Shown here piece after piece: positions 22,981 through 32,300 of a stretch of 46,813 bases of DNA. The stretch lies in the NCBI GenBank assembly GCA_021776215.1, contig JAJFGI010000361.1, positions 1 to 46,813 on the forward strand, given 5' to 3'. This DNA comes from Kiloniellaceae bacterium. GTDB lineage: Bacteria; Pseudomonadota; Alphaproteobacteria; Kiloniellales; J153. The translations under genes were made by a program, and so were the position numbers. Below the pieces are notes generated by a model, which did not search any database, was not told where the DNA came from, and worked only from the letters and a program-made list of their open reading frames with translations. The number at the start of each line of letters is the position of its first letter. Positions within the stretch are counted from its first letter, which is position 1.

Positions 22981-23276
22981 AGCCGGGCCCCGGCCGCCGC
23001 GAGCTACGCCAGGTGCGGGTGAGAGACATCGTCGGTCAGGTGATGCCGCTCTTCCAAGCAGGTGCGCGGACGCGTCCGGGGCTTCCCATGGGAGTGCACG
23101 TGGACGAATGTCAGATCTGGTTGCAGCACTTGCCGGGCCCCGGTCCAGAGTGGCGGTGGCACGCGGAGCGCGACGCACTGGTGATCCGCAAGGGCGTCGG
23201 CGGGAGTCTGGCGCAGGCGTTGACGCGTGCCTTCCGGTACGTCTGCGTGACCCGCCGGGAAGGAGCGATGCCCTGA
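22977..23276 (+). CDS. Small unrecognised protein (99 aa)
   Basis: A GTG at 22977 overlaps the preceding stop (GTGA) and follows GGGAG. The product has a basic start (KPGPGRRELRQVRVRD), a centre with Cys and Trp (ECQIWLQHLP, EWRWHAERDALVIRKG) and a helical end (SLAQALTRAFRYVCVTRREG). A further 13-codon frame (23276-23317) links its stop to the next gene's GTG and could couple the two. No family recognised. Confidence 0.48.
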   Translation: MKPGPGRRELRQVRVRDIVGQVMPLFQAGARTRPGLPMGVHVDECQIWLQHLPGPGPEWRWHAERDALVIRKGVGGSLAQALTRAFRYVCVTRREGAMP

Positions 23277-23316
23277 TGTTCTCATTCGCCGCGAATCGAG
23301 CGGGGGAGGGCTTGTA

Positions 23317-25062
23317 GTGCCGATCTGGACGCTCAACGAGCTTGATGACTCCGGCGGAGTCTTCAAGGGGCGCGCCGGAGATCCGTTTGAGTGGTCGTCG
23401 AAACTCCCGGAGGAAAACGTCTTCGGCAGGTTCGCAACCGACCCTGCGTTCCGCGACGACCTGCTCGGGTCCGTGCCGCACTTGGCCGAGGGCGGCTGGA
23501 CGTCGCCCAATCTCGTCGGCCGCCTCGCGATGTACAACGTCGCCTCCGCGCTTCGTATCAATATCGGCCGGATCGCAACCACGCTGGGGTTCCTGTCGAC
23601 GCAGATTCCCGCGGTGCGGTCGACGTACTACGAGCCGCTCGAGGCGGTGGCGCGCGCAGTGGACCTCGCCAAGAAGGTGGTGAACTCCAAGCAGTTCCAA
23701 AATGCCTTGAACGCGCTGGGCTTCATTCCGATCGTGGGGTGGATCATCAAGATCCTCGCGCGCGTCGCTGAGACCGTCATTCGGATTGTCGACGCGGTTC
23801 GGGACAAGCGCGAGGCGAAGGCTCGTCGCGCACTGGCGAAGGTGGCCTCGATCCCCCTCGCGCAGTACATGCAAGGGGCCGACGAGGTTCTGACGAAGGC
23901 GATGATGCTCCGGATCGCGGACTTCGACGCCCAGTGGGTCGTCGAGCCTCGCTACCCGGCGGCTTCGGGGAGCGACTTCGTTGCATTGCAAGAGGAGGTC
24001 GACCCTGGTGACGACCTGTGGGCAGGATGGCTGGTCTACACCGAGCGGAACGCGGTGGGGCTCGACCCGCAGAGCGCCGGTGCCGGGCTCGGGTACGTCC
24101 CCGGTACGCGAAATCTCCATGCGTCGATCGAGCTTCGGACCGGCTACGGCGGTAGCGTCCGCGATCTCGGCGAGTTCTACCCGACCGTGCGAATGGCGGC
24201 GGTTCAGTTCTGGGAGATGCTGGTCAACGACGGGCCCGCGATGTTCGGGGTGGACACGGAGCGGGCCAAGGCAAAGTGGGAGGACTACGCCGCATCCGCG
24301 CACGAGTTCGGATCGGAGATCTTGGGCGGCTGGTCGATGTCGCGAACGGCTTTGGAGATGGGGGCCACCCAGCACCTCTGCGTGCCGGAGATCTACGGGA
24401 TCGGCGACTGCAAGGGCTCCAAGCGCGGCAAGCTTGTCGGCATCCCCGGGAACGGGCATCGCTCGGCGTGGCTCTCGTACATGCGCGAGCTGTTCGATCC
24501 GCGAGAGGTCCACAACGAAGGCCAGCCGTGGACCACCGACAACATCGATTGGTCCTCCATCGCGACGACTCGGGCGCTGGACAACCTCAAAGAGCGCCAG
24601 ATCTCAAAGCTCCAGTCGATCGAGTGCATGTACGTCGACGACGGGCTGGACGAACGGACGGGACTCCCTCGCTATCGCGCGATCGGGACGCAGTCATCGA
24701 AGGGGCCGCTATGGAATCGGTGGTACCAGAGCGTGAAGTCGGTCTTCGAGAGCGGCGACTGGAAGCGCGTCCGGTTTCGAGATGTCCCCGAGGGCCGACT
24801 TAAACAGGAGCTACGGGAGTGGTGCGCCGGGCAGTCCGTCGACTGCGATTCGCTGGGGACGGTCGGTGGCTTTCAGATTGCGGGGCCGAGCTCGCTCGGG
24901 GATCCCGTGCCGCCGGACCCGCCTGACCCCCGCGAGGTCTCGTTCGGGGATTTCGAAGTCGCACCGCCGAAGAAGAGAAAGCGAAAGTCGAGCCCGGCCG
25001 AAGCAGCCGCAGGCTTGGCGCTGCTGGGCGGAGGCGCGTGGGCGCTGAGCAAGGTGCTGTGA
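23317..25062 (+). CDS. Large tail-anchored particle protein (581 aa)
   Basis: A GTG start after GGGGGAGGG. The N-terminal 110 residues are soluble; residues 120-165 form long amphipathic to hydrophobic helices (FIPIVGWIIKILARVAETVIRIV), then a Trp- and Asp-rich middle (DDLWAGWLVYTERNAVGLD), a further helical region with ERQISKLQSIECMYVDDGLDE, and a C-terminal PPKKRKRK block before a single membrane segment (AAAGLALLGGGAWAL). The Lys/Arg block before a C-terminal anchor mirrors the N-anchored proteins upstream. The internal amphipathic region could perturb membranes during genome delivery. No homologue recognised. Confidence 0.6.
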   Translation: MPIWTLNELDDSGGVFKGRAGDPFEWSSKLPEENVFGRFATDPAFRDDLLGSVPHLAEGGWTSPNLVGRLAMYNVASALRINIGRIATTLGFLSTQIPAVRSTYYEPLEAVARAVDLAKKVVNSKQFQNALNALGFIPIVGWIIKILARVAETVIRIVDAVRDKREAKARRALAKVASIPLAQYMQGADEVLTKAMMLRIADFDAQWVVEPRYPAASGSDFVALQEEVDPGDDLWAGWLVYTERNAVGLDPQSAGAGLGYVPGTRNLHASIELRTGYGGSVRDLGEFYPTVRMAAVQFWEMLVNDGPAMFGVDTERAKAKWEDYAASAHEFGSEILGGWSMSRTALEMGATQHLCVPEIYGIGDCKGSKRGKLVGIPGNGHRSAWLSYMRELFDPREVHNEGQPWTTDNIDWSSIATTRALDNLKERQISKLQSIECMYVDDGLDERTGLPRYRAIGTQSSKGPLWNRWYQSVKSVFESGDWKRVRFRDVPEGRLKQELREWCAGQSVDCDSLGTVGGFQIAGPSSLGDPVPPDPPDPREVSFGDFEVAPPKKRKRKSSPAEAAAGLALLGGGAWALSKVL

Positions 25063-25070
25063 GGGATGCT

Positions 25071-25445
25071 GTGAGCCGACCAAAGTACGAACGAGAGTTG
25101 ATCTTGGACACCGTGGAAGACGTCGCCACCGAGCTTGGCTACGACCGGCGAACGCTGGAGCGCGTGCGCGAGGAGGCCGGGCGTGTCGGCGACAAGCTCG
25201 ACCGGGTCAGTGACACCGACAAGCCCATCGTCCGCGACATCGCCCAGGCAGTCACGGCCTGCGTTTGCGACGTGCTGCACATTTTGGGCGAGGACATGAG
25301 CCCCGTGGCGGTCCGCGGCGTCGCGAGCTTCTTGGTCGGGTTGGTGAAGGTCAACCCCGACGCATGGGCGAAATATCTACGCGATCAAGCGCCGCAGTCC
25401 GTCGCGGACAAGCGGGCACAACTTCGTGACGAGGCAATCCACTAG
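25071..25445 (+). CDS. Small helical protein (124 aa)
   Basis: A GTG at 25071, five bases after GAGGGA, opens the protein; a longer ATG start (25038) would overlap the previous gene. The chain is fully helical: ILDTVEDVATELGYDRRTLERVREEAGRV, then PIVRDIAQAVTACVCDVLHILG, then VAVRGVASFLVGLVKVNPDAWAKYLRD. The central helices are moderately hydrophobic and could be membrane-peripheral. No family recognised. Confidence 0.52.
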   Translation: MSRPKYERELILDTVEDVATELGYDRRTLERVREEAGRVGDKLDRVSDTDKPIVRDIAQAVTACVCDVLHILGEDMSPVAVRGVASFLVGLVKVNPDAWAKYLRDQAPQSVADKRAQLRDEAIH

Positions 25446-25459
25446 AAAGGAAGACGACG

Positions 25460-25921
25460 ATGCAAAACAACGAAGGCCCACTACCGTTTCAGGTGGTCAA
25501 GGGCAGGACACCAGAAGAACTGACGACCGAACTCGCCGAAGCGGCTGCGTTTGGGTATGCGCCGATGCCCGGCGGCATGATCAATCGCAACGGCGAGGTC
25601 TGGGTGATCACCGTGCTCGAAGACGAGGCCGGCCACCACCAACACGTCGAGCACCGTTTCGAAGAAGAGGTGAGGGCGGTGGAGATGCGGGCGGAGCGGG
25701 AGATCGAGGAGGCCCGGCGCCGTGCAGAATCAGCACGGGGCAAGGCGGAGCGGGCTGCGCAACGGGGGCCTGCGCCGGTGTCGCCGATGCACGCGAGGCC
25801 CGTTCCGGGCCGTGTCCCCGACGCGCTTCCTGGCTCGGTACCGCAGCTGCAGCAGTTGCCGCCGCCGCCGAGACCGGACGAGAACGTTGTCCCCCCACCA
25901 ATGCCGGCGCCGCATGGGTGA
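25460..25921 (+). CDS. Small protein with alpha/beta head and coiled-coil, Pro-rich tail (153 aa)
   Basis: Starts behind GAAAGGAAGACG. Residues 1-58 look like a compact fold (LPFQVVKGRTPEELTTEL, GEVWVITVLED) followed by a long charged helix (HVEHRFEEEVRAVEMRAEREIEEARRRAESARGKAERAAQ, about 60-100) and a Pro-rich end (PQLQQLPPPPRPDENVVPPPMP). A rigid helix with a flexible tail suits a structural or adaptor part. No family recognised. Confidence 0.5.
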   Translation: MQNNEGPLPFQVVKGRTPEELTTELAEAAAFGYAPMPGGMINRNGEVWVITVLEDEAGHHQHVEHRFEEEVRAVEMRAEREIEEARRRAESARGKAERAAQRGPAPVSPMHARPVPGRVPDALPGSVPQLQQLPPPPRPDENVVPPPMPAPHG

Positions 25922-26154
25922 TCCAAGCGATGAAACGAAGGTCGATCACGCGGGCGTGGATGTCGGGAAGCGGGAGCAGGCCCGTCGGCCGATCGCTGAA
26001 CGGATCCTGGGGGACGGTTTCGAGCAGATCTCGTCGGCCCAACTTGGTAGCATTTTGGTCCGTTCGCGGGAGCCTCGACGTGAGTTCAGAGCAGCAAGCA
26101 GCACATCGGGTTTCGTCGACGGGGCTCACCACGCGCGAAGGGCGGGGTTGAGCG
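25914..26154 (+). other. Short stretch with two competing small frames
   Basis: Between two clear genes, one frame (ATG 25930 to TGA 26151, 73 aa) fits the operon spacing perfectly but has an Arg/Ser/Gly/Trp composition typical of an off-frame read. The other (from ATG 25914, starting DPSDETKVDHAGVDVG) has a more protein-like composition but runs on into the next gene in the wrong frame. Either a short unrecognised gene or a decayed one lies here. Confidence 0.3.
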
Positions 26155-26466
26155 ATGGCCTCCGACAGCCCCCTGGCGGCAGCGCTCCACTCGGTGCTCG
26201 ACGACATCGAGAGGACCGACCCACGGGTCGGCAGCGCGGCCCTCGTCGCAGCCGGTCTTTTAGAAGTCGGTGCGGCGATTCGAGACGCTGCGGTGACGCT
26301 GGCGAAGCCGCTGGCCGATATCGCCTTCGAGGCCACGGCGATTCGTCGCAAGGGCGTGGCGCAGTCGTTGGAGGTGGCGCGTGAGCGACGAACCAACGGG
26401 GCAGCCGCCGCTGCAAGTCCCGCAGCCACGACTGGGCCAGCCGCCACGCCCAGTCACGACGCCTGA
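26155..26466 (+). CDS. Small helical protein of the particle operon (103 aa)
   Basis: ATG at 26155, just after TTGAGCG. Residues 1-70 are helical and Ala/Leu-rich (LAAALHSVLDDIERTD, ALVAAGLLEVGAAIRDAAVTLAKPL), possibly membrane-associated; the C-terminus is a low-complexity Ala/Thr/Pro tail. The last 86 bases overlap the next gene in another frame, an unusually long overlap here. If the tail is dispensable the true protein may be shorter in related elements. No family recognised. Confidence 0.5.
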   Translation: MASDSPLAAALHSVLDDIERTDPRVGSAALVAAGLLEVGAAIRDAAVTLAKPLADIAFEATAIRRKGVAQSLEVARERRTNGAAAAASPAATTGPAATPSHDA

Positions 26467-26986
26467 TGATCGAATGATGGAGGCCTTCGAGGCCTTCGAA
26501 GCGCAGGCTCGACTCGTCGAGGCGCTCGGCGATCTCGACGAGCGTGTTCGGTCGATGCTCTCCCGTCAGCGCGAGGTTGCATGGAGGGCGTCATGGCAAG
26601 CGTGCCGCTCGGTTGAGCAGCCGCGCCTCGGAGGTGAGGCTGTGCCGGGGCCGTCGGTCAGTCGGGTGGCCAACGCGATCGAGCCGAGGAGGGTGGGGGA
26701 CCTCCGGCAGGGCGAGGTCGGTTGGGTCAACCCGTTCATGGCGCTCATCGAGCACGCGGTGCGACCCCGCGGAGGTTCGCTGCGGGATGTCAGTGGGACG
26801 GGTCGGGTTTGGGTCGACCGCCGGGCGACCGTGCTCGACAGCGAGCAAGGCCAGCACAGCGTCGAGGTGGTACGCGAGCACGATCACTGTCTGGCACGCG
26901 GCCCGATCGATCGAACGCGACTGGCCGAGCGAGCCCCGGATGCAGACCCGAACTTCGTGCCGGTTGTTTGGCTCCCTGCTGTGTAA
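26381..26986 (+). CDS. Last gene of the particle operon, unrecognised (201 aa)
   Basis: The GTG at 26381 has a strong GGAGGTG upstream, so I keep it despite the 86-base overlap with the previous gene; an internal ATG at 26474 (MMEAFEAFEAQARL) would avoid the overlap. The first 30 residues are Pro-rich, residues 32-65 are helical, and the C-terminal half is mixed (NPFMALIEHAVRPRGGSLRDVSGTGRVWVDRR, then HSVEVVREHDHCLARG). No membrane segment. It ends 70 bases before a gene of clearly different type, so it marks the probable right end of the particle module. Confidence 0.52.
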   Translation: MSDEPTGQPPLQVPQPRLGQPPRPVTTPDDRMMEAFEAFEAQARLVEALGDLDERVRSMLSRQREVAWRASWQACRSVEQPRLGGEAVPGPSVSRVANAIEPRRVGDLRQGEVGWVNPFMALIEHAVRPRGGSLRDVSGTGRVWVDRRATVLDSEQGQHSVEVVREHDHCLARGPIDRTRLAERAPDADPNFVPVVWLPAV

Positions 26987-27024
26987 GTCGGTTGCGGCGA
27001 GAGACCGTTTCGCGGCTGGTGGCT

Positions 27025-27059
27025 TTGACCGTCTAGCCCCTACAATCCGTCTGCGGATG
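27025..27059 (+). promoter_or_regulatory. Promoter-like TACAAT just before the DUF1016 gene
   Basis: TACAAT at 27041-27046 lies 11 bases before the ATG at 27057, so a transcript from it would be almost leaderless. The TTGACC at 27025-27030 is only ten bases upstream, too near for a standard -35. Confidence 0.35.
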
Positions 27060-28151
27060 ACGAAGAAGGTCGCAAAACGGAAGCGTCAGGGCGGCGACAC
27101 GGCGTCTTTCGCCAAGAAGCCGTCGAAGCTGGACATGCCGAGCGACTACGGCGACGTCCTCGCGGACATCCGGCGCCGCATCTCGGACACCCGCACTCGC
27201 GCCGTGCTCGCCGCGAACGCCGGGCTCGTGACGCTGTACTGGGAGGTCGGCGCGCTCATCCGCGAGCGCTTGGACAGCGAAAAGTGGGGCACGCAGGTCA
27301 TCGACCGACTGTCCGGAGACCTCCGAACGGCGCACCCCGAAATGAAGGGGTTCTCCGCGCGGAATCTCCGCTACATGGCGACCTTTGCCGAAAAGTTCGC
27401 GGATCGCGCAATTGTGAAACAGGCTGTTTCAAAATTGCCTTGGGGGCACGTCATCCGCCTAATGCAGCGAATTCAGGATCCGGAGGTCCGCCTTTGGTAC
27501 GTCCACGCCGCCGCCGCGGAGGGGTGGACGCGGGCAACCCTGGAACTCCAAATCGATGCCGACGCGCATCGCCGGCGGGCCAAGGCGCTGACCAACTTCG
27601 ACACCGCGATGGAGCCCGCGGAGTCCCAGGTCGCCCAGGCGGTGTTCAAGGACCCCTACCTGTTCGACTTCCTCGGGACCGCTGACTACCGGCGCGAACG
27701 CGAGGTCGAACAGGCGCTCGTCGACCACATCCAGAAGTTCCTGCTCGAGCTCGGCTCGGGCTTCGCCTTCGTCGGCCGGCAAGTCGCTCTGGAGATCGGC
27801 GACCAGACCTTCATCGTCGACCTGCTGTTCTACCACCTGAAGCTTCGGTGCTTCGTGGTCATCGAGCTCAAGGCCGTGCCGTTCGAGCCGGAGTTCGTGG
27901 GCAAGGTCAACCTGTACCTGTCCGCCGTCGACGACTTGATGCGTCACGACGACGACAAGCCGACGATCGGTTTGCTGCTATGCCGCGAGAAGAACAAGCT
28001 TGTCGTGGAGTATGCGCTGCGGGATGTTCAAAAGCCGATCGGTGTCGCGGAGTGGCAGACGCGGATTGTCGAGAGCTTGCCGGAGGACCTGAAGGGGACT
28101 CTGCCAACGGTGGAGGAGCTCGAGGCCGAGCTGCAGGACGAAGACGACTAG
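27057..28151 (+). CDS. DUF1016 / YhcG-type PDDEXK nuclease
   Basis: The 364-aa protein has a Lys-rich leader, then the DUF1016 N-terminal domain: 'IRRRISDTRTRAVLAANAGLVTLYWEVGALI', 'MKGFSARNLRYMATFAEKF' and 'LPWGHVIRLM' are classic. The C-terminal nuclease domain has 'FVGRQVALEIGDQTFIVDLLFYHLKLRCFVVIELKAVPFEPEFVGKVN' in which Glu, Asp and the E-L-K triad form the PDDEXK site. YhcG-like proteins appear in mobile and defence-linked regions; the role is not settled. Start is the ATG directly following TACAAT; the longer frame upstream overlaps the previous gene and is rejected. It is the first gene after the particle operon and has its own promoter. Confidence 0.85.
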   Translation: MTKKVAKRKRQGGDTASFAKKPSKLDMPSDYGDVLADIRRRISDTRTRAVLAANAGLVTLYWEVGALIRERLDSEKWGTQVIDRLSGDLRTAHPEMKGFSARNLRYMATFAEKFADRAIVKQAVSKLPWGHVIRLMQRIQDPEVRLWYVHAAAAEGWTRATLELQIDADAHRRRAKALTNFDTAMEPAESQVAQAVFKDPYLFDFLGTADYRREREVEQALVDHIQKFLLELGSGFAFVGRQVALEIGDQTFIVDLLFYHLKLRCFVVIELKAVPFEPEFVGKVNLYLSAVDDLMRHDDDKPTIGLLLCREKNKLVVEYALRDVQKPIGVAEWQTRIVESLPEDLKGTLPTVEELEAELQDEDD

Positions 28152-28443
28152 CCAAGCTTTCTTGAGCTGTTCTACTCCGAGTTTCGAATCGGCCGGCGGG
28201 CCGACGCGTCCCCAAACCAACAAGCGGACGCTGCGCGTCATGACAGCGAACATGGAGCGGGGGGCAACGAACGACGGAGGCTGATTCGTGACAGGGAACG
28301 ACGTCCGCTCCCCTCAAGTCGGCTACGGCGGCAATGAGCCTGACGGTCATGCTAGCTTCGCCCACGCCAAGGTGCTCGCGGACCGTCGGTTCTTAGGTGT
28401 CGACCGAGCGACCGATGCACCAGCCCAGCAGGAGCACCAAGAG
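28152..28443. other. Intergenic stretch before the encapsulin-like gene
   Basis: About 290 bases without a convincing gene. A small hairpin (TCGGCC-GGCG-GGCCGA, 28189-28204) has no T-run. An in-frame GTG at 28288 would extend the encapsulin-like protein by 52 residues of non-family sequence, so the promoter and leader of the shell-toxin pair are probably here. Confidence 0.4.
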
Positions 28444-29313
28444 ATGACCGAGATCAATTGGACAGAGGAACAGCGCGCTCGACTACAAGACGCGATTGAT
28501 GCCGAGATCGAGAACTCTCGTCTCGCCGACAAGATCATAAGGGCGGTTCCTGTACCCGCCAACGACCGAGCCGTGGCGAGGGACCGCTACATTTACCCCA
28601 ACCCTGGTGCAGCCCCTCCTGTCATCGAGGGCATCGATGAGACGTTTGTGGACCTTGGAGCCGACAACCAGGAGGCCTTCTCCCTCACGAAGTTGCAGAC
28701 CGAAGACCCGGACCTCTCACGGGCGCTTGTCCGGGTTCGGCGCGCGACGCAACAGCTCGCACGGAGCCACGACACGTCCGTTTTTCGGGTCGCTATTCGC
28801 GATGAACTAGACCGCGAAGCCCCTGGCCCCGGAGCGCCGTCAGTTCCGGGCTACCACAACATCGTGGCGATCTGCGAGGATGTCCGAGGGTCAGGCCGCT
28901 ACGGAGACGGCCTGGCGACCGCAGCCGCCGAGGCAGTAGCGGAACTCGATGGCGAAGGATACCGGTCTGGCTTCGTGATGGTCGCAGGTCAGGCGGTGTT
29001 CCGCCAACTTCACCAGCGTGTTCCCGGCGCGGCAGACCTCCCCGTAGTGGCCGTGCGTGCGCTGCTAGATGACGGCCCGATTCACCGTTCTGCTGTTCTT
29101 CCCCAGGACGAGGCGCTTGTGCTCTCGATTTCCGGTGAAGAAGTCGATCGGGCGGTCGCGGTCGGGCCCACACTTGAATTTCTCCGAGTCGGGGCGAATG
29201 AGAACCGAGAGTTCCGCGTATACGAGCGCTTCCTGACCCGTTTCAAGCAGACCTACGCGGCCGTGTTGCTTAGGTTGGCACCGGCACCGGCACCGGCACC
29301 GGCGGGTCCGTAG
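28444..29313 (+). CDS. Encapsulin-like shell protein (HK97 fold)
   Basis: I start at the ATG at 28444, nine bases after GGAG, giving 289 aa, close to the 265-290 aa of family 1 encapsulins. Order of motifs matches: 'WTEEQRARLQDAIDAEI' at the N-terminus; a beta segment 'FVDLGADNQEAFSL'; helix 'LVRVRRATQQLARSHDTSVF' (spine helix, like the ED-vIF segment); 'GDGLATAAAEAVAELDGEGYRSGFVMVAG' (like 'L...I..AL.....GPY.LVI'); then 'DDGPIHRSAVLPQDEALVLSISGEEVDRAVAVGP' and 'REFRVYERFLTRFKQTYAAVLLRL', matching the closing 'vrLyltEsFtF.v..peA.vlL'. The tail is an (AP) repeat. Encapsulins form cargo-filled shells. No typical cargo (ferritin-like, peroxidase) lies nearby; instead the TcA toxin gene follows after 40 bases. 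Confidence 0.68.
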   Translation: MTEINWTEEQRARLQDAIDAEIENSRLADKIIRAVPVPANDRAVARDRYIYPNPGAAPPVIEGIDETFVDLGADNQEAFSLTKLQTEDPDLSRALVRVRRATQQLARSHDTSVFRVAIRDELDREAPGPGAPSVPGYHNIVAICEDVRGSGRYGDGLATAAAEAVAELDGEGYRSGFVMVAGQAVFRQLHQRVPGAADLPVVAVRALLDDGPIHRSAVLPQDEALVLSISGEEVDRAVAVGPTLEFLRVGANENREFRVYERFLTRFKQTYAAVLLRLAPAPAPAPAGP

Positions 29314-29353
29314 GGCTGGTTGATCGACCTCGCATCGAACACGAGCGCAAACA

Positions 29354-32300
29354 ATGTCGAGACACCAACTCGAAGTCGGTGAGGTTTGGTTCGGGACCAA
29401 CGATGCACCGGTGCCCTCGGGCCCCCGCGAGGTCAGCACTCCAAGCGTGACGGTTGGTGTTTCGCCGGTGTTGGAGGACCCGGTCGTTCACGTCCGGTAT
29501 CGGAGGCGCGGTGGCACGTGGAAACGACTACAACTTCGTCCGGTCCGCAGCGGGCCAGAGGGGCAGTTCCTCGCAGCGACGTTTCCGCCCCTGCCATCGG
29601 GCGCACGCATCGAGTACGCGGTTTTCTTTCGCAGCGGCGGAAGGCGCCCGACAGCCGAGCGCAGAGTCGGCGAGAGTCTCTCGTTCCAGGTCAGCGGCAG
29701 CCCACCACGACCCTCTTCACCAAACGCCACGCCGGCTGCACCGGGCCCTGGGCGGTCCGGCACACCTGCGGCCGCGGTCCCTGAGCTGGCGCGGAGCCCG
29801 GTAGGCGAGCGTTCCCAGCGAGACGCTGCGTTGGAACCCGACCGGGAGGCACGTCGCCTCTCGTCCAATGATGTGGCTGCGTCACGATTGCTCGAGGCTC
29901 TGGAGCGGCACGGAATCGGCCGGCTTGAGGAGCTACGCAAACTCTCGGCAACAGATCTCAGAGATTTGCTCGATTCGGCAGGACCTCTTGCAAGTGGGGC
30001 GTCGACTAACGCCGAGCTGGTCGGCAAGACTCCCGTACCGAAGAGAGGATCGCGGTCTGGTGCAGCTCCCGAGAGCGAGGCCGGCTCCCCTGAAGCTACT
30101 GCCCCCGCGGACTCGGCCCGTCCGCCCGCAGATCACGACGGGGCAATCTCGGGCCTTGTGCTCCGCCCGCGTGGTTTTTCGCAGCTCGAAACGATCGAGA
30201 TTCGAGCGTACGCCGACCCCGACCTGAGCCAGGAAATCGGCACGAGTCATTGTGATGTGACGGGTCGCTTCGTCGTCGCCGTGTCTCGGGCGGCCGAGGC
30301 GCGCCCCGCTTGGTTCCGATGGTCCACAGAGGAAGCGTTCGGGCGGACCCCCGTCTTCGAACCTCGACTGCCTGGCCAGCCGTTCTGGGTCTGCCCGTAT
30401 CGGTTGGCGGTCCATCCCGGGGCTGCGGGCCGGTTGACGCGGCGGTCGGGCCGAGTTCTCGCCTCAACTGGCGCACCGGTCGTGGGGGCCCAGGTGTGGT
30501 TGGTCGAACACGCATTGCGGGGATGCCAGTACCTGACGAGCACCGAAACCAGTGATGACGGGTCCTTTCGCCTCGCTTTTCCCACCGACGCGCTCCTTGA
30601 CGCTGCACAGCCCGATCTTCGCTTCCTGGCTTTCGGCGGACCGGCTCGACCACTGATCGCGAGCCGATCAGCGGACCTGGTGCTTCCGGTTGAGAGTGTC
30701 GACGTTCGGAGCCTGTATGAAGATATCGGAGATGCCGTGCGACGCCACTCGCACGAAGGCGATCCGCGTCTTGCCCCCGAACAGGCGGCGTACATCGAGC
30801 GTCGCACTGGAGTCTCGGCGCGCGCGATTCTGGCGTTCGAACGCGCGCAGGAGTTGGCGTTAGCCGCGGGTGCCGATCCCGCAGTTGCGTTTGCGCTGCT
30901 CAGGGCACCCGTAGCCCACGACTTCGAGGCAATGCTTCTGGATAGTGTGCATCTCGGCGTTGTCCCTTCGACGGTGTTGTCCAGACCGGCGCAGCAGTCG
31001 CCTGGAGTCGCGGAGTTGTCGGGCGACAGCGGGCGTCTGCTTGACGTTATGCGTGGCCCCGAACTCGGGGGAGTCTGGGCCGAGATCAAAACACCGGAGG
31101 AGCGCCTGGCGCTGCTTCGACGTTGGAACGACGCGGCGACGCCCGATGACTTTGAAGACCAACTCCGCACCGATGCGGAACTTCGATCCGCCGCACCGCG
31201 GCTTCGTCGCATGCTCGAGTTGTCCAACACGGTGGGAGAAGCCCCGGAGCTCGTCAAGAGTCTGGTCGCGTCTTTGCCGGAGAGCGAGGGTCTCGGCACT
31301 CTTGCAACTTGGTCGGTTGGGCGTTGGGAACACCACCTGACCGAGGCACGTATCACTCCTGTCGCAGCGTTCGGTGGCGGCGAGGACGGACTACGCGCCT
31401 ACGCAGGTCACCTGTCCAAGAGGTTCGCAGCCCGCTACCCCCTGAGCGCCGCTGGCGAGTTGGCCCTTCGGTCGGACCGTGACTTCGCGCGTCTGGATCA
31501 CGCGAAAGTCGTGGACACCCGTGCCGCCGCTACGTTCGGTGGGATCCGGTCGGCGTCTCGGAAGAAGCGTACGAAGAAGCTCCACGCCGCCGCGTCAATC
31601 CAGGCTGTGGCGGGTCAGGTCGAGGCTGCATCACGCTTGCTTGAGGACGGCGTCGGCACTGCGCGCGCAGCCGCCCGAATGGGCCGTCGAGAGTTCACGA
31701 GCCAGTTCGGAGAGGCGTTCGTTGGTGGAGAGGTGGACGCGGCCGTGGCTCACACTCGCGCGAGACGGACCGCGGCGCTCGGGAACTATGCGTTCGTCGC
31801 CCTCGCAGGCAACGCTACTGCTGCGCGCGGGCTTGCGTCGCCGGAGCTCAAGGGTAAGCAGCGGGAGCGCGCGTCCGAAGCACTCAAGATCAGGGACCCC
31901 GTTGAGCTCGACCGAACCTGGGAGGAGCTCTCTGGCCGATTCGGGCGGTCATTTTGCGAATGTGCCCACTGTCGAAGCATCTTCGGACCGGCTGCCTATT
32001 TGTTCGACATGCTGTTGTTCCTGCACCGGTTTACGACTGCGCCGGAGCCCCACTCGATGATTGGGAAGCGTCTGCTGCAGACACTAATGGAACGTCGAGT
32101 CGACGTGCTCCAGCTGCATCTGTCCTGCGAGAACACCAACGTTGAGGTTCCGCAGATCGACCTCGTAAACGAGCTCCTCTGGGACCTGGTCGACGCATCC
32201 GCCCCTGAACCCAGTCGGCCACTCCCCGTCGTGTGCCAAGACAACGAGGAACCGATTGGCCCGATCGAATGCGCCGCCGACGTTCCTCCCAGCTCGTCAT

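Noticed and set aside
8585..26986. Tailed phage, tailocin or contractile injection module
   Set aside because: No sheath, tube, baseplate, tape-measure, portal or terminase-like protein is seen among the products.
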